From assembly GCA_002898255.1 (NCBI GenBank), contig BEIE01000001.1, positions 124,001 through 188,000 on the forward strand: a DNA stretch of 64,000 nucleotides. Direction: 5' to 3'. Shown in pieces: positions 8,600 to 17,872 of this stretch. This DNA comes from a bacterium HR28. Its GTDB lineage: Bacteria; Chloroflexota; Chloroflexia; Thermomicrobiales; Thermomicrobiaceae. A program made the translations under genes and the position numbers. Numbering within the stretch: the stretch's first letter is position 1; each line of letters starts with the position of its first letter. The notes beneath the pieces were generated by a model. The model had not been told where the DNA came from and ran no database searches. It saw only the letters and a program-made list of their open reading frames with translations.

Positions 8600-9431
8600 C
8601 CGCCTCTCCTCCCAAACGTGCACGCTTCCTCCGCCTCAGCCGCAACGGCGCACCCCCGCCGCCCTGCACCCACCAGTGTCTCAGGCCACCTCTGCACCGC
8701 TCGTCGCACTCTTGGCAAGAAGGCACCGAACCCTCCCTCATCAATGTTGGCACTCGTCACACCCCACACACGACCGACAAGTTCAACAATCCGCCGAAGC
8801 TTGGTGCGTCGCTCACGAAGGTTGTGGACAGGACAATGGCCATCCTTACCTCGCTTCTGGGCCCCATCAAGAGCTGATCTCACACTGCTTTGCAGATGGT
8901 CTCGGAGCTCTACAGCTCGCTGCAGCGATCACGAAGCACCAGCCACAACGGACTGTCGTCCTGCTGTGCAGCACCAGATCTCGCGTTGTCTCGTGGCCGC
9001 ACCCACGTCCGGTGTCGTCAACTCGGCTGCCGTTCTACGACATCCGCTGCGAGCCGCCTCAGGCTCTCGAGGATCGTTTTGATCCCAACGGCCAGCGCCG
9101 ATCTGCCAAGGGTGCCAGTAGTGGTCTAGGCCAGGATTCCAGTGTGCGCAGCCCACTCGCTTGCGGAACTCTCCCGCTGACGACGACACATCTCTGCTTT
9201 GTATGTAGAACTGGTGCCACTACACCTCCCCGCTTACAGATTCACTGTCCCCGCTCACCGCCATCCCACTGTCTAATGCCGCGCCGTGCCGCGACGCTGT
9301 CCGACCACCCGTGCCTATAGGCGCCGATGCGGAGAGTCCCCCCTCACCACACCGCCACCCTATACCCATCGCCTTCCGCCGGTGCCCGTAAACACAGCGC
9401 GACACGTTGCGGCTCGTCTGACACAGCGTCG
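8600..9431. other. 830-bp non-coding stretch between tRNA-Leu and the PucR gene
   Basis: No frame carries recognisable protein motifs. The plus strand is rich in C and poor in G over 9180-9430. No hairpin terminator for the PucR gene was found with confidence. Confidence 0.5.
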
Positions 9432-10976
9432 TCACTGTCTCTCCGGCCTGGCCATATGGCGGCTCACCGAGTCGCTCCCGAGCAAGCCAAGCACCTCAGC
9501 CGCGCGCATCGCCAGCCACAGCATCGCCAGATCGCCGACACGATCCACGCGCAGCCCGGTCAGCGTCTCAACTCGCCGCAGTCGGTAGACAAGGGTCTGG
9601 CGGTGGATCCCAAGCCGGCGCGCCGTCGCACTCCATGACCCCTCACACTCAAGAAACACTCGCAGTGAGTCTAGGAGTTCGGTTCCGTGAACGGCATCGT
9701 ACTCACGGAGTGGTACGAGCACCCGGCCAACGAGCTCCTGCGCCGCCTCCAGGGTCAGCGGCCATCCTCCCGCGCCATCCCGCATCTCGGCATACCGCAC
9801 GAGTCCTGGTCTACCGACTTGGACAGCCCACCGTGCCTCTGTGAGGGCCTCTGGCACGCGCACCAGGGAGCGGATCGGCTCGCTCCAGCCGATGGGCATT
9901 CCCGGACAAGAACGGACGAGTGCCTCCGCAATCGCTGGTCGGTCTGGCAGCAGGATGAAAAAGTAACCGTCCCGTCGAAGGACGGCGTGCGGCACCGACC
10001 CCCGCTCGAGTGCGGTATGGAGCTCGCTCAGGGTGAGGGCCCGTTCTGGCACAGCGGCCACGGCGAATGGTGGCTCAGGAAAGCCGTACTCCCGCAACAG
10101 AAGATCCACGGCCAGGTCAGGGCCGATCCGCCGGTCGGCAAGCTGAGCAAACAGCTCCGCCGCGAGTCGCTGCTGCCGCTCCCGTTCCGCAGCCTTCCGC
10201 TCCAGCGCCAGCGCAAGGACGGTCGCCGCATGCCGCAGCACCACAACGTCGTGCCCGCGGCGCCGATCCTTCGGCATCACCACCAGGAACGCACGGCCTC
10301 GCGCTGGCACAGCAAGTGCAATAGCACCAGGCTCAAGTTCGGGCAACTGGACGACAGCCGGGAGCTGCCCCTCGGGATAACGCTCGACGGCCCGACTAAC
10401 CTCGTGCACAAACCGTGTCGGCGCGTCGGCGGGCGGCACGAGCTCTCGTCCGGTCACCAGGTCGAGGACGACAAGTCGCGCCGCGAGGATCCGCTCCAGG
10501 CGTGCTCGAAGCTCCTCCTCGTCCAATGCTCCCTGCACCACCAACCGTGCCACCTCGTAGATTTGCAGCGTCCGGCGCAGACGCTCATGCTCGTCACCGC
10601 GGTTCGCGTCGGCGACGACGCGCGAGACAGCAACGAACGGCACTTCGTAGGCAGTGAGCAACACCGGAAGTCCCCACCGGTCGGCCGTTTCCAGCATGGC
10701 CTCGGTGAGCGGCGGCGCACGCATCCCCTCGCAGATCATAAGGCCGCTCAGCTGCGCCCGCGCTAGACGCTCCACATACGCTACCTGCCCCGCTTCGTCG
10801 CGCGGAATCCCGATCCCCACCGTCATCACCAGCTCGCCGCCGCAGAGCCAGACCGTCGGATCCTCCAGTTCACAGACATGCGCCCAAGTGATCGGCCGAT
10901 CCAACCCCTTCTCGCCAGCCACGAGCCGCGTCCTGAGTTCGGGATGTTCCAGGAGCTCCCGCACCGTGATACCCAT
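9432..10976 (-). CDS. PucR-family transcriptional regulator
   Basis: A 514-aa regulator. Residues 1-125 form the PucR N-terminal ligand/sensor domain (ITVRELLEHPELRTRLVAG, WLCGGELVMTVGIGIP). A central region with a GGDEF-like degenerate fold follows, and the C-terminus holds the PucR helix-turn-helix: FLECEGSWSATARRLGIH then RQTLVYRLRRVETLTG. PucR regulators usually activate catabolic operons for purines, amino acids or polyamines in response to the substrate. The frame is open 44 codons further upstream, but ATG 10976 is where homology to the domain begins. It is divergent from the CoxG/FAD/Rieske genes, so it is the likely regulator of that island. Confidence 0.92.
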   Translation of the reverse strand: MGITVRELLEHPELRTRLVAGEKGLDRPITWAHVCELEDPTVWLCGGELVMTVGIGIPRDEAGQVAYVERLARAQLSGLMICEGMRAPPLTEAMLETADRWGLPVLLTAYEVPFVAVSRVVADANRGDEHERLRRTLQIYEVARLVVQGALDEEELRARLERILAARLVVLDLVTGRELVPPADAPTRFVHEVSRAVERYPEGQLPAVVQLPELEPGAIALAVPARGRAFLVVMPKDRRRGHDVVVLRHAATVLALALERKAAERERQQRLAAELFAQLADRRIGPDLAVDLLLREYGFPEPPFAVAAVPERALTLSELHTALERGSVPHAVLRRDGYFFILLPDRPAIAEALVRSCPGMPIGWSEPIRSLVRVPEALTEARWAVQVGRPGLVRYAEMRDGAGGWPLTLEAAQELVGRVLVPLREYDAVHGTELLDSLRVFLECEGSWSATARRLGIHRQTLVYRLRRVETLTGLRVDRVGDLAMLWLAMRAAEVLGLLGSDSVSRHMARPERQ

Positions 10977-11030
10977 CGCCGGCCATCCCTGCTGCCTACG
11001 CGCTCTGATTCGACGCCTCTCTTCCAGAGT

Positions 11031-11070
11031 GAAACCATACCGGACGGTTTCGTGCAACTGTCGCACGGTT
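11031..11070. promoter_or_regulatory. Candidate operator between the PucR and coxG-like genes
   Basis: ACGGTT occurs at 11044-11049 and again at 11065-11070, exactly 21 bp apart (two helical turns). An inverted partner lies at 11031-11051 (GAAACC...GGTTTC). The position, about 55-95 bp upstream of the PucR start, suits an autoregulatory site. This is pattern only. Confidence 0.35.
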
Positions 11071-11200
11071 GCTCGTTCCTTCTGGCAGCTGTGGCATTGC
11101 GATCGCATTGGAGCCAGCTCACAATGGGATCGCCGCCGGTCGAAACGGCAGCGTTGACCGACGTCCGAGCATTCGAGAGCGAGTCACGAGGAGTACAAGA

Positions 11201-11701
11201 GTGACTGAACCTGTCAGAAGTGAGCACGCTGTCACAGCCTGCTCCGAAGCTGTCCTGCTGGCACCGCGCGCCGCGGTCTGGCAATTTCTCCTGGACATCC
11301 CACGGTCCACCCGCTGCCTTCCTGGAGTGCACGACGTCGAACAGGTTGACGAGCGCACCTACCGCGGCACGGTACGCTTCCGTGCCGGATTCCTCCCCTT
11401 GACCTTCCAAGCCACCGTCGAGCTGAGTGAGCTCGTCCCGCCGGAGCGGATTCGGCTTGCCGCACGTGCCATCGATCCCCTCACCGGTGAGGAGGTCACT
11501 GCCAGCGCGCTGGCGGAACTCTCCGAACTCGAGGAATCGCGTACCCTGCTTCGGTATGCCTTCACGGTTGAGAACCCAGGATTGCTTGGCGGACTCGGGC
11601 GCCGCATGCTGGAAGAAGTCAACCGGCGGATGATTCAGCAGTTCTTGCAGTGTGTCGAGCGGGAACTCGTCGCGGCGGACAAGCCTTCAAGCGACCGCTG
11701 A
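11201..11701 (+). CDS. CoxG-like SRPBCC protein
   Basis: A 166-aa protein of the SRPBCC (START-like) fold in the CoxG branch: an N-terminal beta strand with VLLAPRAAVWQFLLDIPRST, then CLPGVHDVEQVDERTYRG, a central beta sheet and a long C-terminal amphipathic helix (MLEEVNRRMIQQFLQCVERE). CoxG proteins were named for CO dehydrogenase clusters, but many relatives sit beside Rieske or molybdenum hydroxylases, probably binding hydrophobic ligands or helping recruit the enzyme to membranes. GTG 11201 is preferred, with a GAGGAG-type site 8 nt upstream. It is the first plus-strand gene of the island and lies 36 nt before the first FAD oxidoreductase. Confidence 0.8.
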   Translation: MTEPVRSEHAVTACSEAVLLAPRAAVWQFLLDIPRSTRCLPGVHDVEQVDERTYRGTVRFRAGFLPLTFQATVELSELVPPERIRLAARAIDPLTGEEVTASALAELSELEESRTLLRYAFTVENPGLLGGLGRRMLEEVNRRMIQQFLQCVERELVAADKPSSDR

Positions 11702-11737
11702 CCACCGCTCGCATGAGCAGGAAGAAGGGGGTGAGCC

Positions 11738-12901
11738 ATGGCAGCATATGACGTCCTAATCATCGGCGGCGGGAACCTGGGTCTCTGGACGGCCTATCAC
11801 TTGGCCAAGCGCGGTGTGCAGCGCATCGCCGTCTGTGAACGCTACTGGGCTGGCTATGGTGCCACAATGCGTTCGGCCGGCATCATGCGTCAGCAAGGTG
11901 GCTCAGAGACGGCGGTCAAGCTCGGCAAGTGGTCGCGCGAGCTGTACCAGCAGCTGGGAGCCGAGCTCGGTGTGGACAGCGGCTTCCGGGAGGTGGGCTA
12001 CTACGTCGTGGCCTCGAGCCCGATGGAAAAGGCCGTGTTCCAGCGGCTGGTCGAATTACGCACGGCAAACGGTGTCCCCAACGAGTGGCTGGAACCCGAG
12101 GAACTCCGGCAGCGCGTTCCCTACGTCGATTGGAGCCGCTTTGTCGGCGCAACCTACACACCGACCGATGGCTATGTCGAACCAGCGATTGTGATGCGCA
12201 ACATCGTCATGGCAGCCCGTGCTCGGGGTGTCGAACTCTTCGAGCAATGCGAAGTGCGCGCGATTGAGCCACTCCAGAGCGGCTATCGGGTCGAGACGAG
12301 TCGCGGCGTGTTCGAGGCCGAGCGGATAGTGAACGCCGGTGGTCCACGCGGTGCTCGCCGCATCGGTGAACTCCTCGGGATCGATGTGCCAGTGGCAGCA
12401 TCGCGGCACATGGTCGTCTCGTTTCCTGAGCGTCCTGTGGAGATGCCGCCGGCCTTCCCGATGATGTTTGTTCTCGCCTCCGGCTTTTATCTGCGCCCGG
12501 ACGAGCAGGGAGTCCTCCTCGGCTTCAGTAACCCGCTCGAGCAAGCAGATCCGAGCGACCGCTTCCTCCTCGAGTTCGACTGGAACTATTTCGAGCGACT
12601 ACGGCCGGAGTGGGAGGCCACCATCCCCAGCCTGGCCGGCAAGACGATCGGCCGGGCTTGGACGGGCTCGATCGACTACACGCCAGACCAGCTGCCGATC
12701 ATTGATGAGCCGCGGTTTGGCTTCTATGTCCTGGCGGCTGGCGGGCACGGGATTATGTGGGGCCCCGGACTGGGAATGAAGATGGCTGAGTTGATCGTGG
12801 AAGAACGCGTCTCGGAGCTCCCAGCAGAAGAGATCCGGCTTAGCCGATTCGCCGAGGGACAGCTCGCGGCCGACGCAATTCACCTGCCCTTCCCGCACTG
12901 A
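11738..12901 (+). CDS. FAD-dependent amine/amino-acid oxidoreductase, copy 1 (DadA/SoxB type)
   Basis: A 387-aa flavoprotein. Its N-terminal dinucleotide motif is LIIGGGNLGLWTAYHLAKRG (GxGxxG form), followed by an acidic strand end CERYWAGYGAT and RSAGIMRQQGG. The C-terminus has GSIDYTPDQLPIID and a second FAD-contact motif, VLAAGGHGIMWGPGLGMKMA. This pattern is typical of sarcosine/dimethylglycine/D-amino-acid oxidases that oxidise a C-N bond. It has a strong ribosome site (AAGGGGGTGAG). It is highly similar at nucleotide level to the gene at 14968, with long identical stretches, so the two are a tandem duplication separated by the Rieske gene. The substrate is not deducible; N-methylated amines fit the context. 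Confidence 0.9.
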   Translation: MAAYDVLIIGGGNLGLWTAYHLAKRGVQRIAVCERYWAGYGATMRSAGIMRQQGGSETAVKLGKWSRELYQQLGAELGVDSGFREVGYYVVASSPMEKAVFQRLVELRTANGVPNEWLEPEELRQRVPYVDWSRFVGATYTPTDGYVEPAIVMRNIVMAARARGVELFEQCEVRAIEPLQSGYRVETSRGVFEAERIVNAGGPRGARRIGELLGIDVPVAASRHMVVSFPERPVEMPPAFPMMFVLASGFYLRPDEQGVLLGFSNPLEQADPSDRFLLEFDWNYFERLRPEWEATIPSLAGKTIGRAWTGSIDYTPDQLPIIDEPRFGFYVLAAGGHGIMWGPGLGMKMAELIVEERVSELPAEEIRLSRFAEGQLAADAIHLPFPH

Positions 12902-12963
12902 ACGTCGCCCGCAGCGGGCTGTCCAGCGCGCCGAGAAAGTGAACTCCCAGCAAGAGCATCATC

Positions 12964-12990
12964 GGGGGACGCGGAAAGCTCGCGTCCCCC
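12964..12990 (+). terminator. Hairpin after the first FAD oxidoreductase
   Basis: A perfect 10-bp stem (GGGGGACGCG with CGCGTCCCCC) and a 7-nt loop, about 60 nt past the stop codon. No T-tract follows, so it may act as an RNA 3'-end stabiliser or a rho-assisted terminator. Confidence 0.6.
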
Positions 12991-13619
12991 GCCCTGGGTT
13001 CCACGCGGCACATGCTTGGGAACAGTCTTCATGCGACGGTAACGGTTGCACCTGCATTCACCGCCTGGCAAACACCCGCGGCGGAACCCCTGTCGCAGAA
13101 CAATCCTCTGTTGCCTTTCGTCACTGCTCTTCGTGGCTGAACGCACCGCAGCGCTGGCGCTTTAAGCAAAACAGCCTGGAGAATTGCGCTCCGCGCTCCC
13201 GAATGAAGGATGCGCTCAAGGAGCACGCCCGCCGCCACGCGCCGTTTCGCCAGCTTGCTCCCATATTAAAGAATGCGTTCAACCGCAGGAAGGTCACTTG
13301 CGGCCGCACGTGAATACTGGCTCCCGCAATGGCCGTTCTGGAGATGAGCGCCCTGCTGCCACCCACTGGCATCCAGCAGTCCAGAGCAGCCTGACTCACG
13401 CGGGCGGCAGCACTCTAGCGGGTACCCCGCTCGGAGAACGCCAGCGCTTGGCGCAGTACCACCACCCTCGTGTGGTCTGGTGCAAGGCGTCCAGGAACGA
13501 CAATCGTAAGGAGATCCAAGAAGGGGCGGAGAGCAGCGAACTCTGACGAACCACTCGCAAAGCAGCGCCACGCCCGATGCCCACGCAGCCTTCCGACGCT
13601 CCACCGATTGCTTTCATCA
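12991..13619. other. Non-coding gap inside the amine island
   Basis: 630 bp with no supported gene. The gap separates the first FAD oxidoreductase from the Rieske gene and suggests two transcription units; the operator-like sequences lie at its right end. Confidence 0.5.
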
Positions 13620-13696
13620 AAACGTATGAAACAGAACGTTTCGGCTTGGACAGTCGACGTATTGCCTTGATGATTCCCACCACGTATTCAATACGT
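13620..13696 (+). promoter_or_regulatory. Operator-like palindromes upstream of the Rieske gene
   Basis: A 15-nt palindrome ACGTATTCAATACGT lies at 13682-13696. Further ACGTAT-type half-sites lie at 13622-13627 and 13657-13663, and AAACGT...ACGTTT forms a second inverted repeat at 13620-13641. The half-sites start about 35 and 25 bp apart. They lie 80-155 bp upstream of GTG 13777, a normal distance for activator or repressor binding. The cognate regulator is unknown; the PucR protein of the island is the obvious candidate. Confidence 0.5.
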
Positions 13697-13776
13697 AGTA
13701 TCCGGAAGAGACAGCCGGCACGGAGCAAGGTACCGATTCGGCAGCATCAGCGCTGACTCGACGACGGAGGTGAAGC

Positions 13777-14964
13777 GTGGACTCCCGCACCGCACCGATC
13801 GTCCCCACCCTGCCTGGCCGCTTTTACTGGGATCCCGACCTCTACCGTATTGAGAGCGAGCAGATCTTCGCCCGTCTCTGGACGTGCGTGGGGCTGGCCG
13901 CATCCTTGCCGCAGCCGGGTGACTTTCTCACCACGGAGGTGGCCGGCGAGCCACTCCTCGTCGTCCGCGGGCAAGACGGGGAGCTGCGCGCCTTTCTCAA
14001 CGTCTGCCGACACCGCGGTGCGCGGTTATGCACCGAGTCCTCCGGGCATCTCCAGGGTAGCATCATCCAGTGCCCATACCATGCCTGGAGCTATGCACTC
14101 GACGGTCGACTGATCGGGGCGCCCAACCTCCGCGACACACCAGGATTTGCCCCCGAGGCATTTGGGCTCCACTCAGTGTCGCTCGCGGTCTGGCACGGTC
14201 TCATCTGGGTCAACCTTTCGCCTGAACCACCACCGCTCGACACTCAACTCGAGGCCAGCATCCTGGAACGTTTCGGCGAACGGGAGACCTTTGCACGCTA
14301 CCAGGTTGGGGAACTCGCAATCGGCGCGAGCATCACCTACGACGTGGCCGCCAACTGGAAGCTCCTCGTCGAGAACTTCATGGAGTGCTACCACTGCGCC
14401 GTCGTGCACCCGGAGCTGAGCCGACTGGTGCCGAGCTTCCGTGCCGGCTACGCCTATCAGGAGGGCATCGGCGCGACCTTTGCCGAGGGGGTGGAAACGC
14501 TGACACTCAACGGCCGACGCACCCGCCCGCTCCTGCCCGGCTTACGCCCGGAGGACGACCGAAAATACTACGGCCTCGTGCTCCGCCCCAACGTCTTTGT
14601 AAATCTCCATCCGGACTATGTCCTCATCCACCGGCTGGAACCACAGGGACCAGACCGCACGCGGGTGGTCTGCCATTGGCTCTTCGCGCCTGAGGTCGTC
14701 GCCGCCCCGGACTTCGATCCCAGCGACGCAGTTGAGTTCTGGGATCTCGTCAACCGACAGGACTGGGCGATGTGCGAACGCTGCCAGCTCTCGATGCGCT
14801 CACGCGCCTACGCGGCGGGTGGCATCTACGCACCGATCGAATCCCATATCGGTCGTTTCAACAACTGGGTGCTTGAGCAGCTTGGTGAGCGAGCGAGTGC
14901 TGAAGAGATTCTTGGGAGTCAGCAGCCAGCCGTTCAGAAGTGGATGACTGGGAAGGGACTGTGA
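13777..14964 (+). CDS. Rieske non-heme iron oxygenase, large subunit (GbcA-like)
   Basis: A 395-aa oxygenase. The N-terminal Rieske domain has NVCRHRGARLC and QCPYHAWSY, giving CxH...CxxH ligands for the [2Fe-2S] cluster. The catalytic domain has ENFMECYHCAVVHPEL, which supplies the bridging acidic residue and two histidines, and RQDWAMCERCQ, whose Asp completes the mononuclear iron site. This signature is closest in style to glycine-betaine/stachydrine/carnitine demethylases, which oxidatively remove an N-methyl group. The reductase partner is not in the window. GTG 13777 follows GGAGGTG. The downstream FAD oxidoreductase begins 3 nt after its stop, so the two are certainly co-transcribed and probably act in sequence. 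Confidence 0.9.
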   Translation: MDSRTAPIVPTLPGRFYWDPDLYRIESEQIFARLWTCVGLAASLPQPGDFLTTEVAGEPLLVVRGQDGELRAFLNVCRHRGARLCTESSGHLQGSIIQCPYHAWSYALDGRLIGAPNLRDTPGFAPEAFGLHSVSLAVWHGLIWVNLSPEPPPLDTQLEASILERFGERETFARYQVGELAIGASITYDVAANWKLLVENFMECYHCAVVHPELSRLVPSFRAGYAYQEGIGATFAEGVETLTLNGRRTRPLLPGLRPEDDRKYYGLVLRPNVFVNLHPDYVLIHRLEPQGPDRTRVVCHWLFAPEVVAAPDFDPSDAVEFWDLVNRQDWAMCERCQLSMRSRAYAAGGIYAPIESHIGRFNNWVLEQLGERASAEEILGSQQPAVQKWMTGKGL

Positions 14965-14967
14965 ACA

Positions 14968-16134
14968 ATGCCATCTTACGATGTGCTCATTATCGGTGGC
15001 GGGAACCTCGGACTCTGGACGGCCTATCACCTGGCCAAGCGCGGTGTGCAGCGCATTGCCGTCTGCGAACGCTATTGGGCTGGTTTCGGCGCTACCACCC
15101 GTTCGGCCGGAATCGTGCGTCAACAAGGTGGCTCGGAGACAGCGGTCAAGCTCGGCAAGTGGTCGCGTGAGCTCTATCAGGAGCTCGGGCGCGAACTCGG
15201 CCTTGGGAGTGGCTTTCACGAGGTTGGCTACTACGTCATCGCCTCGAGCCCAGAAGAACGCGCAGCCTTCCAAGACCTGGTCGCCCTCCGCCAGCGCTGC
15301 GGGGTCGAAAACGTCTGGCTTGAGCCAGACGAGCTTGCTCGGCGCGTCCCCTTCATCGATTGGAGTCGGTTCCTTGGTGCCACCTACACCCCGAACGACG
15401 GCTTTGTCTACCCGACGATCGTCGCCCGCAACATCACGCATGCCGTCCTGCGCGCCGGCGTTGCGCTCTTTGAAGAGTGCGAGGTCCATGAGATCGAGCC
15501 GCTCGAGAGCGGCTACCGCGTGCGGACCAGTCGCGGTGTCTTCGAGGCCGAGCGGGTGGTCAACGCTGCTGGCCCACGCGGTGCTCGCCGCATTGGCCAG
15601 CTCCTTGGCCTCGACATCCCTGTTTCGGCCGCGCGGCACCAGATCGTTAGCTTCCCAACCCGCCCGCCCGAGCTCCCGCCCTCGTTCCCGATGTTTTTCG
15701 TTCTCGCTCAGGGCTATTACCTTCGGCCAGACGAGCACGGCGTGCTTCTGGGCATGAGCAACCCGGAGGAACAGCCTGATCCGACCGACCGCTTTCTCCT
15801 TGAATTTGACTGGGACTACTTTGAGCGCCTGAGACCCCACTGGGAGGCTGCCGTCCCTGCCTTGCGTGGGCAACCGATCGGCCGCGCCTGGACCGGCTCC
15901 ATTGACTACACGCCGGATCATCTCCCGATCATCGATGAGCCGCGGTTTGGCTTCTACGTCCTGGCGGCCGGAGGTCACGGCATGATGTGGGGTCCGGCAC
16001 TGGGGATGAAGATGGCCGAACTGATCCTGGATGAGCGAGTGTCAGACCTCCCCGATGAGGAGATCCGGCTCGCCCGTTTCCAGGAGCCCGGCAAGGTGCG
16101 CGATACCATCGCGCTCCCCTTCCCGACACGGTGA
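14968..16134 (+). CDS. FAD-dependent amine/amino-acid oxidoreductase, copy 2
   Basis: A 388-aa paralogue of the protein at 11738. It has the same IIGGGNLGLWTAYHLAKRG dinucleotide motif, the same GSIDYTPD segment and the same C-terminal GGHGMMWGPALGMKMAEL. Differences cluster in the central substrate-facing region (for example FVYPTIVARNITHAVL versus YVEPAIVMRNIVMAAR), so the copies may have diverged in specificity, for instance dimethylated versus monomethylated substrate. It is coupled to the Rieske gene (3-nt gap) and followed 40 nt later by the binding-protein gene. Confidence 0.9.
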   Translation: MPSYDVLIIGGGNLGLWTAYHLAKRGVQRIAVCERYWAGFGATTRSAGIVRQQGGSETAVKLGKWSRELYQELGRELGLGSGFHEVGYYVIASSPEERAAFQDLVALRQRCGVENVWLEPDELARRVPFIDWSRFLGATYTPNDGFVYPTIVARNITHAVLRAGVALFEECEVHEIEPLESGYRVRTSRGVFEAERVVNAAGPRGARRIGQLLGLDIPVSAARHQIVSFPTRPPELPPSFPMFFVLAQGYYLRPDEHGVLLGMSNPEEQPDPTDRFLLEFDWDYFERLRPHWEAAVPALRGQPIGRAWTGSIDYTPDHLPIIDEPRFGFYVLAAGGHGMMWGPALGMKMAELILDERVSDLPDEEIRLARFQEPGKVRDTIALPFPTR

Positions 16135-16173
16135 GGTGATGAGGGTCAGCACTCGCGAGGAGGAGGGATTGCC

Positions 16174-17403
16174 ATGGCAGACCGAATCGATGCACTGCTT
16201 CGTTTCCTATTCCACCAGCAACGGCTGCGCCGTCGGGAGCTCTTGGCCGGGCTCGTCGGTACCGGCATGCTGGCAGCCTGCCGCCAGGCGCCGGCGCCAA
16301 CGCCGACACCCGCCCCACCAGCGGCAACGGCTGCACCGAGTCCGGCGCCGGCCACTCCGCCCCCTGCAGCAACGCCGACCGCCGCTCCTACCCCGACAGG
16401 GGAACTCGTCGTCCCCGGCTACGACGACCCCAACCGCTGGAAGGGACGCACCCTCGTCGTCACCCCCTGGGGCGGCGCACTCCAGGACGCGTTGCGCAAG
16501 GCGATCTACGAGCCGTTCTCACGCCTGACCGGCTGCCAAATTGTTGAAGACACGACAGACGAAGCCAAACTCCGCACCATGGTTGAGTCTGGTCGCGTCG
16601 AATGGGATGTGGTCGACGTTGGGACTGAGTCGGTCATCCCGATGGGTCGGCTCAACTTGCTCGAGCCGCTTGACTACAGCAAGATCGACACGAAGGACAT
16701 TTTCCCGGAACTGGTGCTCGAGCACGGCATTGGTTATTACTACTACTCCACCTGCCTGGCCTACCGGAAGGACAAGTTCCCGAACAAGCCACCGAACAGC
16801 TGGGCAGACTTCTGGGATGTGCAGGGCTTCCCTGGTGTGCGTGCCTTCCAGAAATACGCGCAGTGGGGGCCGATCGAGGCCGCCCTCTTGGCCGACGGCG
16901 TGCCGATCGACCAGCTCTATCCGCTCGACATCGACCGTGCTTTCCGCTCCCTCGACCGGATCAAGCCGCACATCCGCATCTGGTGGGAGGCCGGCGCGCA
17001 ACCAGCCCAGCTGTTGACCGACGGCGAAGTAGACCTGACCGACGCCTGGATTGCCCGCATCCAGTTCCTAATCGAGCAAGGCTCGACAGTCCTCGGCTAC
17101 ACCTGGAACCAGGGACGCCTCTCCAGCGACTCGCTGGTGATTCCGCGCGGCTCAAAGAACGTCGACGTGGCCCATGACTTCATCAACTTCGCGCTCCGTC
17201 CCGAGGTCCAGCGTGCGTTCGCCATGATCTATCCGGACGGTCCAGCCAACAAGCGGGCTTTCGAGGCGCTGCCACCAGAGCGCGTGGCCGTCCTGCCCAG
17301 CGCGCCGCAGAACAAGGCGCTCCAGGTCTACCCTGATTACCAGTGGTGGGCCGACCACCTGGACGAGGTGGTCGAGCGCTTCAACGCCTGGGTCGCGGCG
17401 TGA
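16174..17403 (+). CDS. ABC transporter substrate-binding lipoprotein, polyamine (PotD) type
   Basis: A 409-aa lipoprotein. After a basic start, LLAGLVGTGMLAAC forms a lipobox whose Cys would be lipidated. A Pro/Ala/Thr linker (about residues 30-75) leads to a periplasmic-binding fold containing TLVVTPWGGALQDALRKA, VEWDVVDVGTESVIPM and VDLTDAWIARIQFLIEQG. It is closest to the spermidine/putrescine-type family, which also includes binding proteins for betaine-like cations and opines. No permease or ATPase gene is present here, so the transporter is completed elsewhere. Its place at the end of the Rieske/FAD operon suggests that it captures the pathway substrate. Confidence 0.88.
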   Translation: MADRIDALLRFLFHQQRLRRRELLAGLVGTGMLAACRQAPAPTPTPAPPAATAAPSPAPATPPPAATPTAAPTPTGELVVPGYDDPNRWKGRTLVVTPWGGALQDALRKAIYEPFSRLTGCQIVEDTTDEAKLRTMVESGRVEWDVVDVGTESVIPMGRLNLLEPLDYSKIDTKDIFPELVLEHGIGYYYYSTCLAYRKDKFPNKPPNSWADFWDVQGFPGVRAFQKYAQWGPIEAALLADGVPIDQLYPLDIDRAFRSLDRIKPHIRIWWEAGAQPAQLLTDGEVDLTDAWIARIQFLIEQGSTVLGYTWNQGRLSSDSLVIPRGSKNVDVAHDFINFALRPEVQRAFAMIYPDGPANKRAFEALPPERVAVLPSAPQNKALQVYPDYQWWADHLDEVVERFNAWVAA

Positions 17404-17430
17404 AGACTCCTCGTTCCAGCACTCCTCAAC

Positions 17431-17454
17431 CAGGGGTCCTGTCTGGGGCCCCTG
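17431..17454 (+). terminator. Terminator hairpin of the amine operon
   Basis: CAGGGGTCC (17431-17439) pairs with GGGCCCCTG (17446-17454) over 9 bp, including one G-T pair, around a 6-nt loop. A T-rich tail (acttgtcttctctc) follows. Confidence 0.75.
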
Positions 17455-17539
17455 ACTTGTCTTCTCTCATGCGTCGGGCACCCTGTCATCTGCTAGGATA
17501 GGGGCAGGGTGAAAGCAGACTGAGAAAGGAGACAGCGCC

Positions 17540-17872
17540 GTGACGACCGACCTCTTGATCACCACCACGACTGCGGTCGAGGGCCGGCCAGTGAAGGAAT
17601 ACCTCGGTGTCGTGACCGGCGAAGCGATCCTGGGCGCCAATATCTTCCGGGACCTCTTTGCCAGCATCCGCGATATCGTCGGTGGACGCTCCGGCGCCTA
17701 CGAGAAGGAGCTCCGGCGGGCGCGGGAGATCGCCTTCCAGGAGATGGCCGAGGCCGCCCGGCAACTTGGAGCGAATGCGGTGATCGGCGTCGATATCGAC
17801 TACGAGACGATCGATATGGGCGGCAGCAACATGCTGATGGTGACCGTCTCAGGGACAGCGGTACGGATCTGA
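17540..17872 (+). CDS. YbjQ family protein (DUF74, heavy-metal-binding domain fold)
   Basis: A 110-aa soluble protein matching the YbjQ/UPF0145 family over its whole length. It opens with [20 protein letters not shown], continues [20 protein letters not shown] and [20 protein letters not shown], and ends [18 protein letters not shown]. The family forms pentameric beta rings of unknown role; a metal-binding annotation is by fold similarity only. The ribosome site AAAGGAGA lies 9 nt before the GTG. It stands alone after the amine-operon terminator and is probably not functionally linked. Confidence 0.92.
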   Translation: MTTDLLITTTTAVEGRPVKEYLGVVTGEAILGANIFRDLFASIRDIVGGRSGAYEKELRRAREIAFQEMAEAARQLGANAVIGVDIDYETIDMGGSNMLMVTVSGTAVRI

